Shown here: one piece after another, positions 26,342 through 35,517 of the stretch | Layout: each line of letters opens with the position of its first letter | Numbering within the stretch: the stretch's first letter is position 1 | DNA from: Haliea alexandrii | GTDB lineage: Bacteria > Pseudomonadota > Gammaproteobacteria > Pseudomonadales > Halieaceae | Assembly (NCBI RefSeq): GCF_003719295.1 | Contig: NZ_RFLW01000001.1 | Span: 1,008,954-1,072,953 of the forward strand | DNA: 64,000 nt | Reading direction: 5' to 3' | The notes under the pieces: model-generated | Databases searched by the model: none | Told to the model about the DNA's origin: nothing | Seen by the model: the letters and a program-made list of their open reading frames with translations, nothing else | Program-made: the position numbers and the translations under genes

Positions 26342-26561
26342 GGCTGGGTCCCCATACGGATCGGGTGGTTCGAAAACCCACCGGAGTGGGTGCGTCGGCG
26401 ACGGGCGCCGGCGATTGAGCGCCGAGAAACTACCAGATATCGCCCGGCTTCGCCACAAAATTCGCAGCTGTGGTGCACGTCCGCTTGTGCGGGCTATCGG
26501 GAGCTAACACCGTGTGCCCGGCATTGATAGAATGCGGGTCTTTGCCCGTTCAGGGGGAACC

Positions 26562-27737
26562 ATGACAACGCACGCAGGGGAATTCCGCTTCGCGGACCGC
26601 ATCGCTGATATCGAGCCATTTCGCGTAGTTGAAGTGCTGACACGGGCGACTGAGCTCGCGGCGGCAGGACGCGATATTGTGCACCTGTCTGCCGGGGCGC
26701 CGGACTTTGTTACGGCAGCGCCCATTGTGGAAGCCGGTCGTCAGGCGCTTGCCGATGGGCACACCCATTACTCGCCGGCGTGTGGCTTGCCGGCCTTGCG
26801 TGAAGCCCTGTCTGCGCATTACGCGCAGGTCTATGGTCTGGATATTGCGCCGCGCCGGATTATTGTGACACCCGGTGCCTCGGGTGCGCTGTTGCTGCTC
26901 AGCGCGCTGCTGCTCAACCCGGGCGAAGGTATGCTGCTGACCGACCCCGGTTATCCATGCAACCGGCATTTCATGCGTCTGGTTGAGGGGCGCGGGCAAC
27001 TGGTGCCCGTGGATGCGAGTACCCGCTATCAACTCACGGGCGCACTGGCGACCGCTCACTGGCGTGAGAACACTGTCGGCGCGATGGTTGCTTCGCCCGC
27101 CAACCCAACCGGAACCGCCCTCTCCCTGGCTGAGTTGGCCGACCTGTCAGCGGCCGTGCGTGCACGCCGCGGCCACCTGATTGTGGACGAGATCTACCAC
27201 GGCCTCGGTTACGACGGTCCCACTCGCTCGGTGCTGGAAGTGGACCCGGAGGCCTTCGTGGTCAACAGTTTTTCCAAATACTTCGGCATGACCGGTTGGC
27301 GGCTGGGGTGGTTGGTGGCGCCAGAGGCCGCCGTGCCCGGCCTGGAGAAGCTGGCCCAGAACCTGTTCATCTCCATGTCCACCATGGGTCAGCACGCGGC
27401 CCTGGCCTGCTTCAAGCCCGGTACCCGTGACATTCTCGAAGAGCGGCGCGACATTTTCCGCCAGCGGCGCGACTTCCTGCTGCCGGAACTGGAAAGCCTG
27501 GGCCTGACGATTCCCTGCAGACCGGACGGTGCCTTCTATATCTACGCCGATGCAGCCCGTTTTACCGACGATAGCGAGGCCTTTTGCTGGCGCCTGCTGG
27601 AAGAACATGGCGTTGCCCTCACGCCGGGCGTCGACTTTGGCCACGTGCGGGCCCGCGAGCACATCCGCTTTTCTTACGCCACCAGTATGGAACGTCTGGA
27701 AGAAGCGGTCAGCCGGCTGTCCCGGGTGCTGGCGTAG
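26562..27737 (+). CDS. Pyridoxal phosphate-dependent aminotransferase (class I/II)
   Basis: This 391-residue enzyme is a fold-type I aminotransferase of the aspartate aminotransferase superfamily. Markers are VHLSAGAPDF, THYSPACGLPALREALSAHY, the ASPANPTGTALS cofactor loop, DEIYHGLGYDG (Asp contacting PLP) and the Schiff-base Lys in SFSKYFGMTGWRLGW near residue 245. The amino donor and keto acceptor are not known; an alanine- or aromatic-type activity is possible. The ATG at 26562 follows AGGGGGA. A related aminotransferase gene flanks dksA in Pseudomonas, so the block is conserved. Its TAG shares a base with the GTG of sfsA. Confidence 0.92.
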   Translation: MTTHAGEFRFADRIADIEPFRVVEVLTRATELAAAGRDIVHLSAGAPDFVTAAPIVEAGRQALADGHTHYSPACGLPALREALSAHYAQVYGLDIAPRRIIVTPGASGALLLLSALLLNPGEGMLLTDPGYPCNRHFMRLVEGRGQLVPVDASTRYQLTGALATAHWRENTVGAMVASPANPTGTALSLAELADLSAAVRARRGHLIVDEIYHGLGYDGPTRSVLEVDPEAFVVNSFSKYFGMTGWRLGWLVAPEAAVPGLEKLAQNLFISMSTMGQHAALACFKPGTRDILEERRDIFRQRRDFLLPELESLGLTIPCRPDGAFYIYADAARFTDDSEAFCWRLLEEHGVALTPGVDFGHVRAREHIRFSYATSMERLEEAVSRLSRVLA

Positions 27738-28444
27738 TGGAGTTTGCCCCGCTGTTGGAGGGTCGCCTGATACGCCGCTACAAGCGCTTCCTGGCGGATG
27801 TGGCAATGCCTTCGGGCGAAACACTGACTGTGCACTGCCCCAACACGGGCGCCATGACTGGCTGTGCCGAGCCGGGCGCCCGTGTGTGGCTGTCGCAATC
27901 GGCCAATGGCAAACGCAAGTACCCACATACCTGGGAGCTGGTGGAGACCTCCCGTGGTCTTGCCTGTATTCACTCGGCGCTGGCCAACCGGGTAGTGAAA
28001 CAAGCCGTGCAGGCGCAACGTATACCCGGGTTGGAAGGCTATCCCGAAATCGCCACGGAGGTGGCCTACGCGGGCGGCAGCCGGGCTGACCTGCTGCTTA
28101 GCGGGCCTGCCGGGCGGGTGTACATCGAAGTGAAGTCGGTGACACTGTGTGTTGATGGCGGTCAGGGCCTGTTCCCCGATGCGGTGAGCGAGCGCGGGCG
28201 CAAACACCTGGCAGCGCTGCGTGAGGTGCTCGATGCGGGCACGCGCAGCGTGCTGCTGTTTTGCGTATTCCACCGTGGCATTGGGCGGGTCAGCAGCGCC
28301 GGTGGCATCGATCCGGCGTACCGGGAGGCATTGCGCGAGGCGCAGGCGGCGGGTGTGGAGGTGCTGGCCTGGGGCGCAGAGATCACGCCGCAAGGGCTTA
28401 CGCTCGCGCACCCGCTGCCGTTTTCACTCGATCCGCAGGTGTAA
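27737..28444 (+). CDS. sfsA: DNA/RNA nuclease SfsA family protein
   Basis: SfsA proteins have a restriction endonuclease-like fold; the E. coli gene was found by its effect on maltose use, and some archaeal relatives degrade nucleic acids, so the physiological role is open. The 235-residue product has the usual length (E. coli 234) and conserved segments GRLIRRYKRFLADV, HCPNTGAMTGC, ADLLLS and YIEVKSVTL (PD-ExK-like Asp/Glu-x-Lys) plus FPDAVSERGRKHL. Start is GTG 27737, overlapping the aminotransferase TAG by one base. Confidence 0.93.
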   Translation: MEFAPLLEGRLIRRYKRFLADVAMPSGETLTVHCPNTGAMTGCAEPGARVWLSQSANGKRKYPHTWELVETSRGLACIHSALANRVVKQAVQAQRIPGLEGYPEIATEVAYAGGSRADLLLSGPAGRVYIEVKSVTLCVDGGQGLFPDAVSERGRKHLAALREVLDAGTRSVLLFCVFHRGIGRVSSAGGIDPAYREALREAQAAGVEVLAWGAEITPQGLTLAHPLPFSLDPQV

Positions 28445-28449
28445 CCATC

Positions 28450-29145
28450 ATGCTGACTATTGCCCAGCTTACCGGCCGCGACGACCGTCACCTTGTGCCC
28501 TGCGCCGGTCCTCACCGCCTGCAGGCGGATGCGGCGGCCGCGTTCGAACGGTTGCAGTCCGATGCCCGCGAGGCGGGCTTTGAGCTCGCGATTGCCAGCA
28601 GCCATCGTTCCTACGAGCGCCAGCGCATTATCTGGAATGGCAAGGCCTGCGGCCAGCGCGCCGTGCACGATGATGCCGGGGCGCCGGTGGATCTGCTGGC
28701 GCTGCCGCCTGCCGCCCGCGTGCACGCCATTCTGCGTTTCTCCGCGCTGCCGGGCACGTCGCGTCATCATTGGGGTACAGACCTCGATATCTATGATGCG
28801 GCGGCAGTGCCGGCGGACTACGCGGTGCAATTAACCCCTGCGGAAGTGGCGCCGGGAGGGCCTTTTGATGCTTTGCATCGCTGGCTGGACGAGCGCATGG
28901 CAGTGCACGCCTCGCAGGGCTTTTTTCGTCCTTATGCACGCGATTGCGGCGGTGTGGCGCCGGAGCGTTGGCACCTGAGTTATGCGCCGCTCTCGCGTGA
29001 GCTGGCCGGACGAGTGACCGCTCGGGCTCTGGAAGAATGCTGGGATTGCGATCGCGAGCCACTGGTGTTGCGCGCGGAGGTTGAGGCCGAGCTGCCGGCA
29101 CTGCTGGCGCGCTACGTGGCCGTTGCGGACAACTGGTGCGGGTAA
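28450..29145 (+). CDS. M15 family D-alanyl-D-alanine carboxypeptidase-like peptidase
   Basis: This 231-residue protein is a VanY/M15B-type zinc peptidase that would trim D-Ala from peptidoglycan stem peptides. The first zinc ligands are in SRHHWGTDLDI (SxHxxGxAxD-like, near residues 99-108) and the catalytic HxH region is ERWHLSY near 180. SSHRSYERQ around residue 55 is another family segment. No clear signal peptide is visible at the start ATG 28450, which is unusual for a cell-wall enzyme; an in-frame upstream extension lies within sfsA and does not supply one. It follows sfsA by 5 bp. Confidence 0.88.
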   Translation: MLTIAQLTGRDDRHLVPCAGPHRLQADAAAAFERLQSDAREAGFELAIASSHRSYERQRIIWNGKACGQRAVHDDAGAPVDLLALPPAARVHAILRFSALPGTSRHHWGTDLDIYDAAAVPADYAVQLTPAEVAPGGPFDALHRWLDERMAVHASQGFFRPYARDCGGVAPERWHLSYAPLSRELAGRVTARALEECWDCDREPLVLRAEVEAELPALLARYVAVADNWCG

Positions 29146-29172
29146 GAATGCGGTGTTACGCCAGGGAAAAGA

Positions 29173-29199
29173 CCGGGGCACGGCAGTGGCCGACCCCGG
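29173..29199. terminator. Hairpin at the convergent M15/ppa boundary
   Basis: CCGGGG (29173-29178) and CCCCGG (29194-29199) enclose a smaller GGC/GCC pairing. It lies between two convergent genes and could slow both polymerases, but there is no T-tract on either side, so the terminator call is weak. Confidence 0.3.
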
Positions 29200-29214
29200 G
29201 AGTGTACAGCGGAC

Positions 29215-29760
29215 TCAGCGGTCGATCTGGCTGGTTTCGTCGAAGTTGCGTACGGCGTCCACAATGGCTTTGCGCGCCTCATCGGAGGTGCCCCAGCCGT
29301 CAATTTTCACCCATTTGCCCTGTTCCAGATCTTTGTAGTGTTCGAAGAAATGCTGGATTTGCTGGATCAGCAGCGGCGGCAGGTCGGTGGCTTCCTTGAC
29401 GTCCTTGTAGGCCTTGCTCAGTTTGTCGGTCGGCACGGCGATCAGCTTGGCGTCGCCGCCGGCTTCATCCGACATGTGCAGGATACCCACTGGGCGGCAG
29501 GGTATGACGCAGCCGCTGATGACTGTGTGCGGCGTGTGCACCAGCACGTCCAGCGGGTCGCCGTCGTCGGCCAGCGTGTTGGGAATGTAGCCGTAGTTGC
29601 AGGGGTAGAACATCGCCGCCGTCATGAAGCGGTCGACCATGATCGCGCCGCTGTCGTGATCGACCTCGTACTTGACCGGGTCTGAGTGTGCGGGAACTTC
29701 GATAATGACATTGATTTCATCGGGAATGTTCTTCCCGGCGGGCACGAGGTGCAGGCTCAT
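29215..29760 (-). CDS. ppa: Inorganic pyrophosphatase (family I, soluble)
   Basis: Ppa hydrolyses cytosolic pyrophosphate, pulling biosynthetic reactions forward. The 181-residue protein is a typical bacterial family I enzyme with [44 protein letters not shown] (the Asp cluster binding Mg) and KVIA-type [14 protein letters not shown] precedes the ATG. It lies just downstream of a pyrophosphate-type phosphofructokinase on the same strand (56-bp gap), so two enzymes that draw on the same PPi pool are neighbours. Confidence 0.98.
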   Translation of the reverse strand: MSLHLVPAGKNIPDEINVIIEVPAHSDPVKYEVDHDSGAIMVDRFMTAAMFYPCNYGYIPNTLADDGDPLDVLVHTPHTVISGCVIPCRPVGILHMSDEAGGDAKLIAVPTDKLSKAYKDVKEATDLPPLLIQQIQHFFEHYKDLEQGKWVKIDGWGTSDEARKAIVDAVRNFDETSQIDR

Positions 29761-29816
29761 GGGCGTTCCTGTTGTGAGTGGTTGCTAAATGGGCAGCGGA
29801 GTATAACAGGCTGTGG

Positions 29817-31079
29817 CTAAACCTTGAACGCTGTCTTCAGTTTGCGCGGTACCGGGGTCAGGCGCAGGCGCACGTAGCGCGGCAGCCCCTTGCGATACTC
29901 GGGGTAGGCTTCGCCGGTAATCAGCGGTTCCAGATAGGCCCGCGCGTCATCGGTAATGCCGAAACCGTCGCGGCTGATATAGCTGCGGGGCATTTTCTTT
30001 TCCTGGTTGGCGACCGCCTCGAGTGGCGCCTCGCCGATGTGCCAGCTGTACTTCTTGCCCTTGCCGCGGACGATGGCGGGCATGATGGCGTTGCGGCCCT
30101 GCAGGGCAAATTCAACGGCAGCCCGGCCCACGGCGTAGGCCTGCTCGAGGTCGGTTTGCGAGGCAATGTGGCGCGCGGAGCGCTGCAGGTAGTCGGCAAC
30201 GGCCCAGTGGTACTTGTAGCCGAATTCCTGCTTGATCATGTCTGCCAGCGTGGGGGCCAGGCCGCCCAGCTGACTGTGGCCAAAGGCGTCCGTGAGGCCC
30301 GACTCGGCCAGGAAGCGCCCCTCGCGGTCCTGCGTGCCCTCCGAGGCAACGATGACGCAGTGACCCCAGCGCTTCACTGTGCGCTTCACCCGGGCCAGGA
30401 ACTTCTTGCGGTCAAACGCCACTTCCGGAAACAGGATGATATGGGGGGCATCGCCCTCCTGTTCCGCTGCGAGCCCGGCAGCGGCGGCGATCCAGCCCGC
30501 GTGGCGGCCCATGACCTCAAGAATGAAAACCTTGGTGGAGGTTTCGCACATCGAGGCCACGTCCAGCGCCGCCTCCCGCGTGGAAACGGCCACATATTTC
30601 GCGACCGAACCAAAGCCCGGGCAGGTATCCGTCAGGGGCAGGTCATTGTCGATGGTCTTGGGAATGTGAATTGCCTGCAGCGGGTAGCCCATGGCCTGGC
30701 TGAGCTGGGAAACCTTCAGGCAGGTGTCCGCCGAGTCGCCGCCACCGTTATAGAAGAAGTAGCCAATGTTGTGGGCGCGAAACACCTCGATGAGGCGTTC
30801 GTATTCGGCGCGGTTTTCCTCCAGGCTTTTCAGCTTGTGCCGACAGGAGCCGAAGGCGCCCGCGGGCGTGCTCAGCAGGCCGCGAATTGCCGCGGGCGTT
30901 TCCTTGCTGGTGTCGATCAGATCCTCGCGCAGGGCGCCGATAATGCCGTTGCGGCCCGCGTACACTTTGCCGATCTGTTTGCGGTTTTCCCGTGCGGTTT
31001 CAATAACACCGCAAGCCGAGGCATTGATGACGGCGGTGACGCCGCCCGACTGGGCATAGAAGGCATTCTTTACAGGCAT
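29817..31079 (-). CDS. pfp: Pyrophosphate-dependent 6-phosphofructokinase
   Basis: This 420-residue enzyme belongs to the group II phosphofructokinases, which convert fructose 6-phosphate to the bisphosphate reversibly with PPi. Two specificity positions point to PPi rather than ATP: an Asp in NGGGDSADT where ATP enzymes have Gly, and Lys in PKTIDNDLP where ATP enzymes have Gly. Other motifs are the N-terminal AQSGGVTAVINAS, the MGRHAGWIAAA substrate site and SEGTQDREG. I start at the ATG ending at 31079 (MPVKNAFYAQ), as the earlier in-frame codons are not conserved. It is in line with ppa and divergent from mpl. Confidence 0.9.
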   Translation of the reverse strand: MPVKNAFYAQSGGVTAVINASACGVIETARENRKQIGKVYAGRNGIIGALREDLIDTSKETPAAIRGLLSTPAGAFGSCRHKLKSLEENRAEYERLIEVFRAHNIGYFFYNGGGDSADTCLKVSQLSQAMGYPLQAIHIPKTIDNDLPLTDTCPGFGSVAKYVAVSTREAALDVASMCETSTKVFILEVMGRHAGWIAAAAGLAAEQEGDAPHIILFPEVAFDRKKFLARVKRTVKRWGHCVIVASEGTQDREGRFLAESGLTDAFGHSQLGGLAPTLADMIKQEFGYKYHWAVADYLQRSARHIASQTDLEQAYAVGRAAVEFALQGRNAIMPAIVRGKGKKYSWHIGEAPLEAVANQEKKMPRSYISRDGFGITDDARAYLEPLITGEAYPEYRKGLPRYVRLRLTPVPRKLKTAFKV

Positions 31080-31255
31080 AGTCAGTCCGTAGTGGGCCGG
31101 GCCTTGCGGCTCCGGGGAGATCATCTTTTAGTCAGGCCGCGATGATACGGGAAACTGAGGCGCTTGTAGACCGTGGGCGGGCCGGTTGTTGTGGATTGCT
31201 GCTGTGGTTGCCTGCTGCGTGCTAGACTGCGCGGCTTCACTGGAGGGCGCGGCGC

Positions 31256-32626
31256 TTGAGCGGACACATTCATATTCTGGGTATCTGCGGTACATTTATG
31301 GGCGGAGTTGCGTTGTTGGCGCGCGAACTCGGCTACCGCGTGACCGGCTCCGATGCCAACGTCTATCCCCCCATGAGTACGCAGCTGCAAGCCGCGGGCA
31401 TTGAGTTGATGGAGGGCTACGCGCCGGAGCATTTGCAGCCAGCGCCGGATACCGTGGTGGTGGGCAACGCGATGCGCCGCGGCAATCCCGCGGTCGAGTA
31501 CCTGTTGAACGCGGGCCTGCCCTACACCTCCGGGCCGCAATGGCTCGCCGAACACGTGCTGCAGGACAAATGGGTGCTGGCGGTATCGGGTACGCACGGC
31601 AAAACCACGACCAGCAGCCTGCTGGCCTGGATTCTGGAGTATGCCGGGCTGGCACCGGGTTTCCTGATTGGCGGTGTACCGGCAAACTTCGGCCAGTCCG
31701 CACGCGGCACCAGTGGCAACTTCTTTGTGGTGGAAGCCGACGAATACGACACGGCCTTTTTTGACAAGCGCTCGAAGTTTGTTCACTACCGGCCGCGCAC
31801 GGTCACCATCAACAATCTTGAGTTTGACCACGCGGATATCTTCCCGGACCTCGCGGCCATTCAGCGGCAGTTTCACCATCTCGTGCGCTGCGTGCCGGGG
31901 GAAGGGTTGGTGATCCATCCGCAGGGACAGGCAGCGGTTGATGACGTGCTGGCCATGGGGTGCTGGACGCCGGCACAGTCGTTCACTCTGGACGGCGAGG
32001 CCGACTGGAGTGCCACCCTGCTGGCCCCGGATGCGTCGCGTTTTGCCGTGCGCGACCCCGCAGGGTCCACGGCAGAAGTGGCCTGGGGGTTCCTGGGGCG
32101 CCACAATGTGGAGAACGCACTGGCTGCGCTGGCAGCGGCGCGGCATGTGGGTGTGCCGTTGCAGCAGGGTGTGGCAGCGCTGGCCGGGTTCCGTGGGGTC
32201 AAACGCCGGCTGGAATTGTTGGGTGAGGTGGGAGGTGTAACCGTCTATGACGACTTTGCGCATCACCCCACTGCCATTGCGACAACCCTGCAGGGTTTGC
32301 GCGCCAGCGCCGCGGGCCGCGTGATTGCCGTAGTTGAACCGCGCTCCAACACTATGCGTATCGGTCAACATCGACGTGCGCTGCAGGATTGTACGCGCGA
32401 CGCTGACGCTGTGTACTGGTTCCAGCCGCCGGGCATGGACTGGTCGCTCGATGCGGTAGCGGCGGCGAGTACTGTACCGGCCACTGTGGCCCACGACATC
32501 GACCAGTTGGCGCGGCGTGTGGCGCAAGAATCGCGACCCGGAGACCGGGTGGTCATAATGAGCAATGGCGGCTTTGGTGGCATTCACCAGCGTCTGCTGG
32601 ATGAATTGAAGGCGGCAAATTCCTGA
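31256..32626 (+). CDS. mpl: UDP-N-acetylmuramate:L-alanyl-gamma-D-glutamyl-meso-diaminopimelate ligase
   Basis: Mpl recycles peptidoglycan by attaching the murein tripeptide directly to UDP-MurNAc. The 456-residue product aligns throughout with E. coli Mpl: HILGICGTFMGGVALLARELG at the start, the ATP loop SGTHGKTTTSS near residue 113, EADEYDTAFFDKRSKFVHY, NNLEFDHADIFPDL and VYDDFAHHPTAI. The start is TTG 31256, preceded by GGAGG nine bases upstream; no ATG is available. Its TGA overlaps the next ATG (TGATG), coupling it to the exporter gene. Confidence 0.97.
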   Translation: MSGHIHILGICGTFMGGVALLARELGYRVTGSDANVYPPMSTQLQAAGIELMEGYAPEHLQPAPDTVVVGNAMRRGNPAVEYLLNAGLPYTSGPQWLAEHVLQDKWVLAVSGTHGKTTTSSLLAWILEYAGLAPGFLIGGVPANFGQSARGTSGNFFVVEADEYDTAFFDKRSKFVHYRPRTVTINNLEFDHADIFPDLAAIQRQFHHLVRCVPGEGLVIHPQGQAAVDDVLAMGCWTPAQSFTLDGEADWSATLLAPDASRFAVRDPAGSTAEVAWGFLGRHNVENALAALAAARHVGVPLQQGVAALAGFRGVKRRLELLGEVGGVTVYDDFAHHPTAIATTLQGLRASAAGRVIAVVEPRSNTMRIGQHRRALQDCTRDADAVYWFQPPGMDWSLDAVAAASTVPATVAHDIDQLARRVAQESRPGDRVVIMSNGGFGGIHQRLLDELKAANS

Positions 32627-35247
32627 TGCGTAACCACCCTCTGCTCCGCGCCTATGACACCCTGGTGCTGCGTCGCCCCTGGATCTCGCTGGCCCTCGTC
32701 GCCCTGGTGCTGGTACTCAGTGCCTCACAACTGGGCAAAATCAAGCTCGATGCGTCGGCTGACTCCCTGATGTTGCAGGGTGACCCCGCACTGGACTTCT
32801 TTCGCGACGTGTCCGCTGAATACGGGGCCGAGGATTTCCTGCTGCTGACCTGGCAGCCCGACGCGCCGCTGCTCAGTGACGCGTCGCTGGACCCGCTCAA
32901 GCGCATGGCAGACGAGCTGCGCACACTGCCGCGGGTATCCTCCGTGGTTACTGTGTGGGATGTGCCGCTGCTGGAGAGCCCGCCGGTCAGCCTGTCGGAT
33001 ATCACCTCCGGCGATCCGCTGCCCAGCCTGAACGACCCGCAGGTGGATCGCGCCATGGCGCTGGAAGAGTTCACCACCAGTCCCATTTATGCGGAATTGC
33101 TGGCCAGCCGCGAGGGCGATCTGACCGCCGTGCAGGTCAACCTGCAACGAGACACGCGCTACTTCGACCTGCTGCAGCAGCGTGATGCGCTGCGCGCCAA
33201 GGCGGAGGCGGGTGCCTTGAGCGCCGCGGAAGAGGCGGCCCTTGAGGCGGTCGAGGTGGCGTTCAAGGCGCACACGGCTCAAGCGCTGGAGCAGCAGAGT
33301 CAGCTGGTGCAGTCGGTGCGCACCATCGCCGATGGTTATCGCCAGCACGCGCGCATCTTTGTCGGCGGTGTGCCCATGATCACGGCGGATATGGTCAGTT
33401 TCGTGCGCAGCGATCTGGTGCTGTTTGGCACGGCGATACTCGGCGTCATGCTGGTCGTGCTCGCTCTCATTTTCCGCCGCGTGCGCTGGACGGTGATTCC
33501 CCTGGCCACGTGCATGGCCTCTGTGACGGTGATGCTGGGTCTGCTCGGCTGGCTGGACTGGCGCATGACCGTGATCTCGTCGAACTTTGTTGCAGTGTTG
33601 TTGATTATCAGCCTCGCCATTGCCATCCACCTGGTGGTGCGCTACCGGGAACTGCATGCCGAGGACCCGGAGGGCGACCTGCATGACCGTGTGTTGCAGA
33701 CGGTGGCGTTGATGGCGGTGCCCTGCGTCTATACGGGCATTACCACCATCGTCGCGTTCATGTCACTGGTGGTGTCCGGCATCCAGCCGGTGATCGATTT
33801 CGGCTGGATGATGACGGTGGGTATCCTGGTGGCACTGGTGCTGGCGTTCATTATGGTGCCGTGCCTGATTGAGGTCTGGCCCAAAGGCCGCCCTTTCCGT
33901 TTCCGTCAGGAAGGCGAGCCGTTGACGCTGCATTTTGCGCGGGCGACTGAGCACTTTGGCAAAACCATCCTGGTGGCGACCGCGATTGTTGTGGGGCTCA
34001 CGGTGCTGGGTATTTCGCGCCTGCAGGTGGAAAACCGCTTTATCGACTACTTCAAGGAGACCACGGAAATCTATCAGGGTATGGAGCTGCTGGATTCACG
34101 CCTCGGCGGCACCATTCCACTGGACATCATTTTCTCCGGCCCCGATGCCACAGCGCCGCTGCCCGGCCTGGAAGACATGCAACCGGCGGCGGACGCACCC
34201 GCGGAAGACGATCCGTTCCTCGACGGTGACACAGCGCAATTCGCCGCCGCCGATGAACCTGCTGCAGATGACTGGGGCGATGACTTCGATGGCGGATTTG
34301 ACGAGTTCGGCGGCAGCGAAGACAGCTTTACTCCGAGCTATTGGTTCAGCCTGGAAGGCATGCGCCTGCTGGATGCGGCCCATGAGCACGTGGACAGTCA
34401 GGAAGAAACCGGCAAGGTGCTGTCGCTGTCGACCACTTTTTCGGTGGTGAAGGATCTGCTGGGCGACGACATCGGCAGCGTTGAGCTGGCGCTGGTGCAG
34501 AAGAGCCTCCCGGCGGACGTTGCCGAGCTGATGGTAGATCCCTATTTTTCCGAGGACAAAGAGCAGGCGCGCATTACCGTACGAGTGAAAGAAACCAGTG
34601 AGCAATTGCGCCGCGATGCATTCCTGTCCCGCCTGCACAATGAGCTTGTTGAGGTGACCGGGCTGGCGCCGGAGCGGATTCGTTTCACCGGCATGCTGGT
34701 GCTCTACAACAACGTGCTGCAAAGCCTGTTCCAGTCGCAGATTCTCACTCTGGGCGCTGTGTTCATCGCCATCATGCTGATGTTCCTGCTGCTGTTCCGC
34801 TCCCTGTCGCTTGCATTTATTGCGCTGGCGCCGAATATTGTGGCCGCCGGTTTGGTACTCGGCGTTATGGGTCTGGCGGGCATTCCGCTGGATATCATGA
34901 CCATCACCATTGCCGCCATTGTGGTGGGCATCGGTGTGGATGACTGTATTCACTACGTACACCGGTTTCAGCGCGAGTTCCCGCGCGACCGCAATTACGT
35001 GGCGGCCATGTACCGCTGCCACGGGAGTATTGGCCGGGCCATGTACTACACGACAGTGACGGTAGTGATCGGCTTTTCGATGCTGACGCTGTCCAATTTC
35101 AATCCGAGTATTTATTTCGGCCTGCTCACGGTGCTGGCGATGGCCGTGGCAGTGATTGGTGCACTGCTGCTGTTGCCCAGATTGATTCTGCTGATGCGCC
35201 CCCTTGGCCCTGAGGCCGATGCGGCCTCCGAGGCGGAGGCGGGCTGA
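32626..35247 (+). CDS. MMPL/RND-superfamily exporter
   Basis: This 873-residue inner-membrane protein is a two-fold repeated RND-superfamily transporter of the MMPL/patched type, the group that moves lipids, hopanoids or sterols. One TM segment (about 20-40) is followed by a large periplasmic loop, five TMs (about 260-420, including the sterol-sensing-like FVAVLLIISLAIAIHLVVRY), one TM (about 445-465), a second loop and five more TMs (about 700-860, with GIGVDDCIHYVHR). The second loop has an unusual acidic stretch at about 515-566. No membrane-fusion or outer-membrane partner is adjacent. It is coupled at both ends by TGATG junctions (mpl upstream, YkgJ-type gene downstream). The substrate is unknown. 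Confidence 0.88.
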   Translation: MRNHPLLRAYDTLVLRRPWISLALVALVLVLSASQLGKIKLDASADSLMLQGDPALDFFRDVSAEYGAEDFLLLTWQPDAPLLSDASLDPLKRMADELRTLPRVSSVVTVWDVPLLESPPVSLSDITSGDPLPSLNDPQVDRAMALEEFTTSPIYAELLASREGDLTAVQVNLQRDTRYFDLLQQRDALRAKAEAGALSAAEEAALEAVEVAFKAHTAQALEQQSQLVQSVRTIADGYRQHARIFVGGVPMITADMVSFVRSDLVLFGTAILGVMLVVLALIFRRVRWTVIPLATCMASVTVMLGLLGWLDWRMTVISSNFVAVLLIISLAIAIHLVVRYRELHAEDPEGDLHDRVLQTVALMAVPCVYTGITTIVAFMSLVVSGIQPVIDFGWMMTVGILVALVLAFIMVPCLIEVWPKGRPFRFRQEGEPLTLHFARATEHFGKTILVATAIVVGLTVLGISRLQVENRFIDYFKETTEIYQGMELLDSRLGGTIPLDIIFSGPDATAPLPGLEDMQPAADAPAEDDPFLDGDTAQFAAADEPAADDWGDDFDGGFDEFGGSEDSFTPSYWFSLEGMRLLDAAHEHVDSQEETGKVLSLSTTFSVVKDLLGDDIGSVELALVQKSLPADVAELMVDPYFSEDKEQARITVRVKETSEQLRRDAFLSRLHNELVEVTGLAPERIRFTGMLVLYNNVLQSLFQSQILTLGAVFIAIMLMFLLLFRSLSLAFIALAPNIVAAGLVLGVMGLAGIPLDIMTITIAAIVVGIGVDDCIHYVHRFQREFPRDRNYVAAMYRCHGSIGRAMYYTTVTVVIGFSMLTLSNFNPSIYFGLLTVLAMAVAVIGALLLLPRLILLMRPLGPEADAASEAEAG

Positions 35248-35504
35248 TGGAGTGTCGCGCCGGGTGCGGTGCCTGCTGTGTGGCACCTTCCATCTCTACG
35301 CGCTTTTATGGCATGCCCGAGGGCAAGCCGGCGGGGGTGCGCTGTGTTCACCTGACGCCGGAGCGCCTCTGTGGCTTGTTTGGCGACCCCAGACGCCCCG
35401 CGGTGTGCAGTGCTTTTCAGGCGGATGTCGACGTGTGCGGTGACAACCGCAGGGCGGCATTGGCCAATCTGGAGCAGCTGGAAATTCTCAGCCGCCCCGA
35501 CTGA
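35247..35504 (+). CDS. YkgJ-family cysteine cluster protein
   Basis: This 85-residue protein has the zinc/iron-chelating cysteine pattern of the YkgJ family: CRAGCGACC near the N-terminus, then RCVHL, RLCGLF, AVCSAF and VCGDN. The eight or so cysteines are well preserved, so it is likely intact; the biochemical role of the family is unknown. Its ATG overlaps the exporter stop (TGATG), and the LON-N gene follows after 13 bp. Confidence 0.85.
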   Translation: MECRAGCGACCVAPSISTRFYGMPEGKPAGVRCVHLTPERLCGLFGDPRRPAVCSAFQADVDVCGDNRRAALANLEQLEILSRPD

Positions 35505-35517
35505 ACGGGAGTACCCG

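Noticed and set aside
31121..32587. 488-codon minus-strand frame opposite mpl
   Set aside because: It is fully antisense to a strongly conserved gene, with no domain signal.
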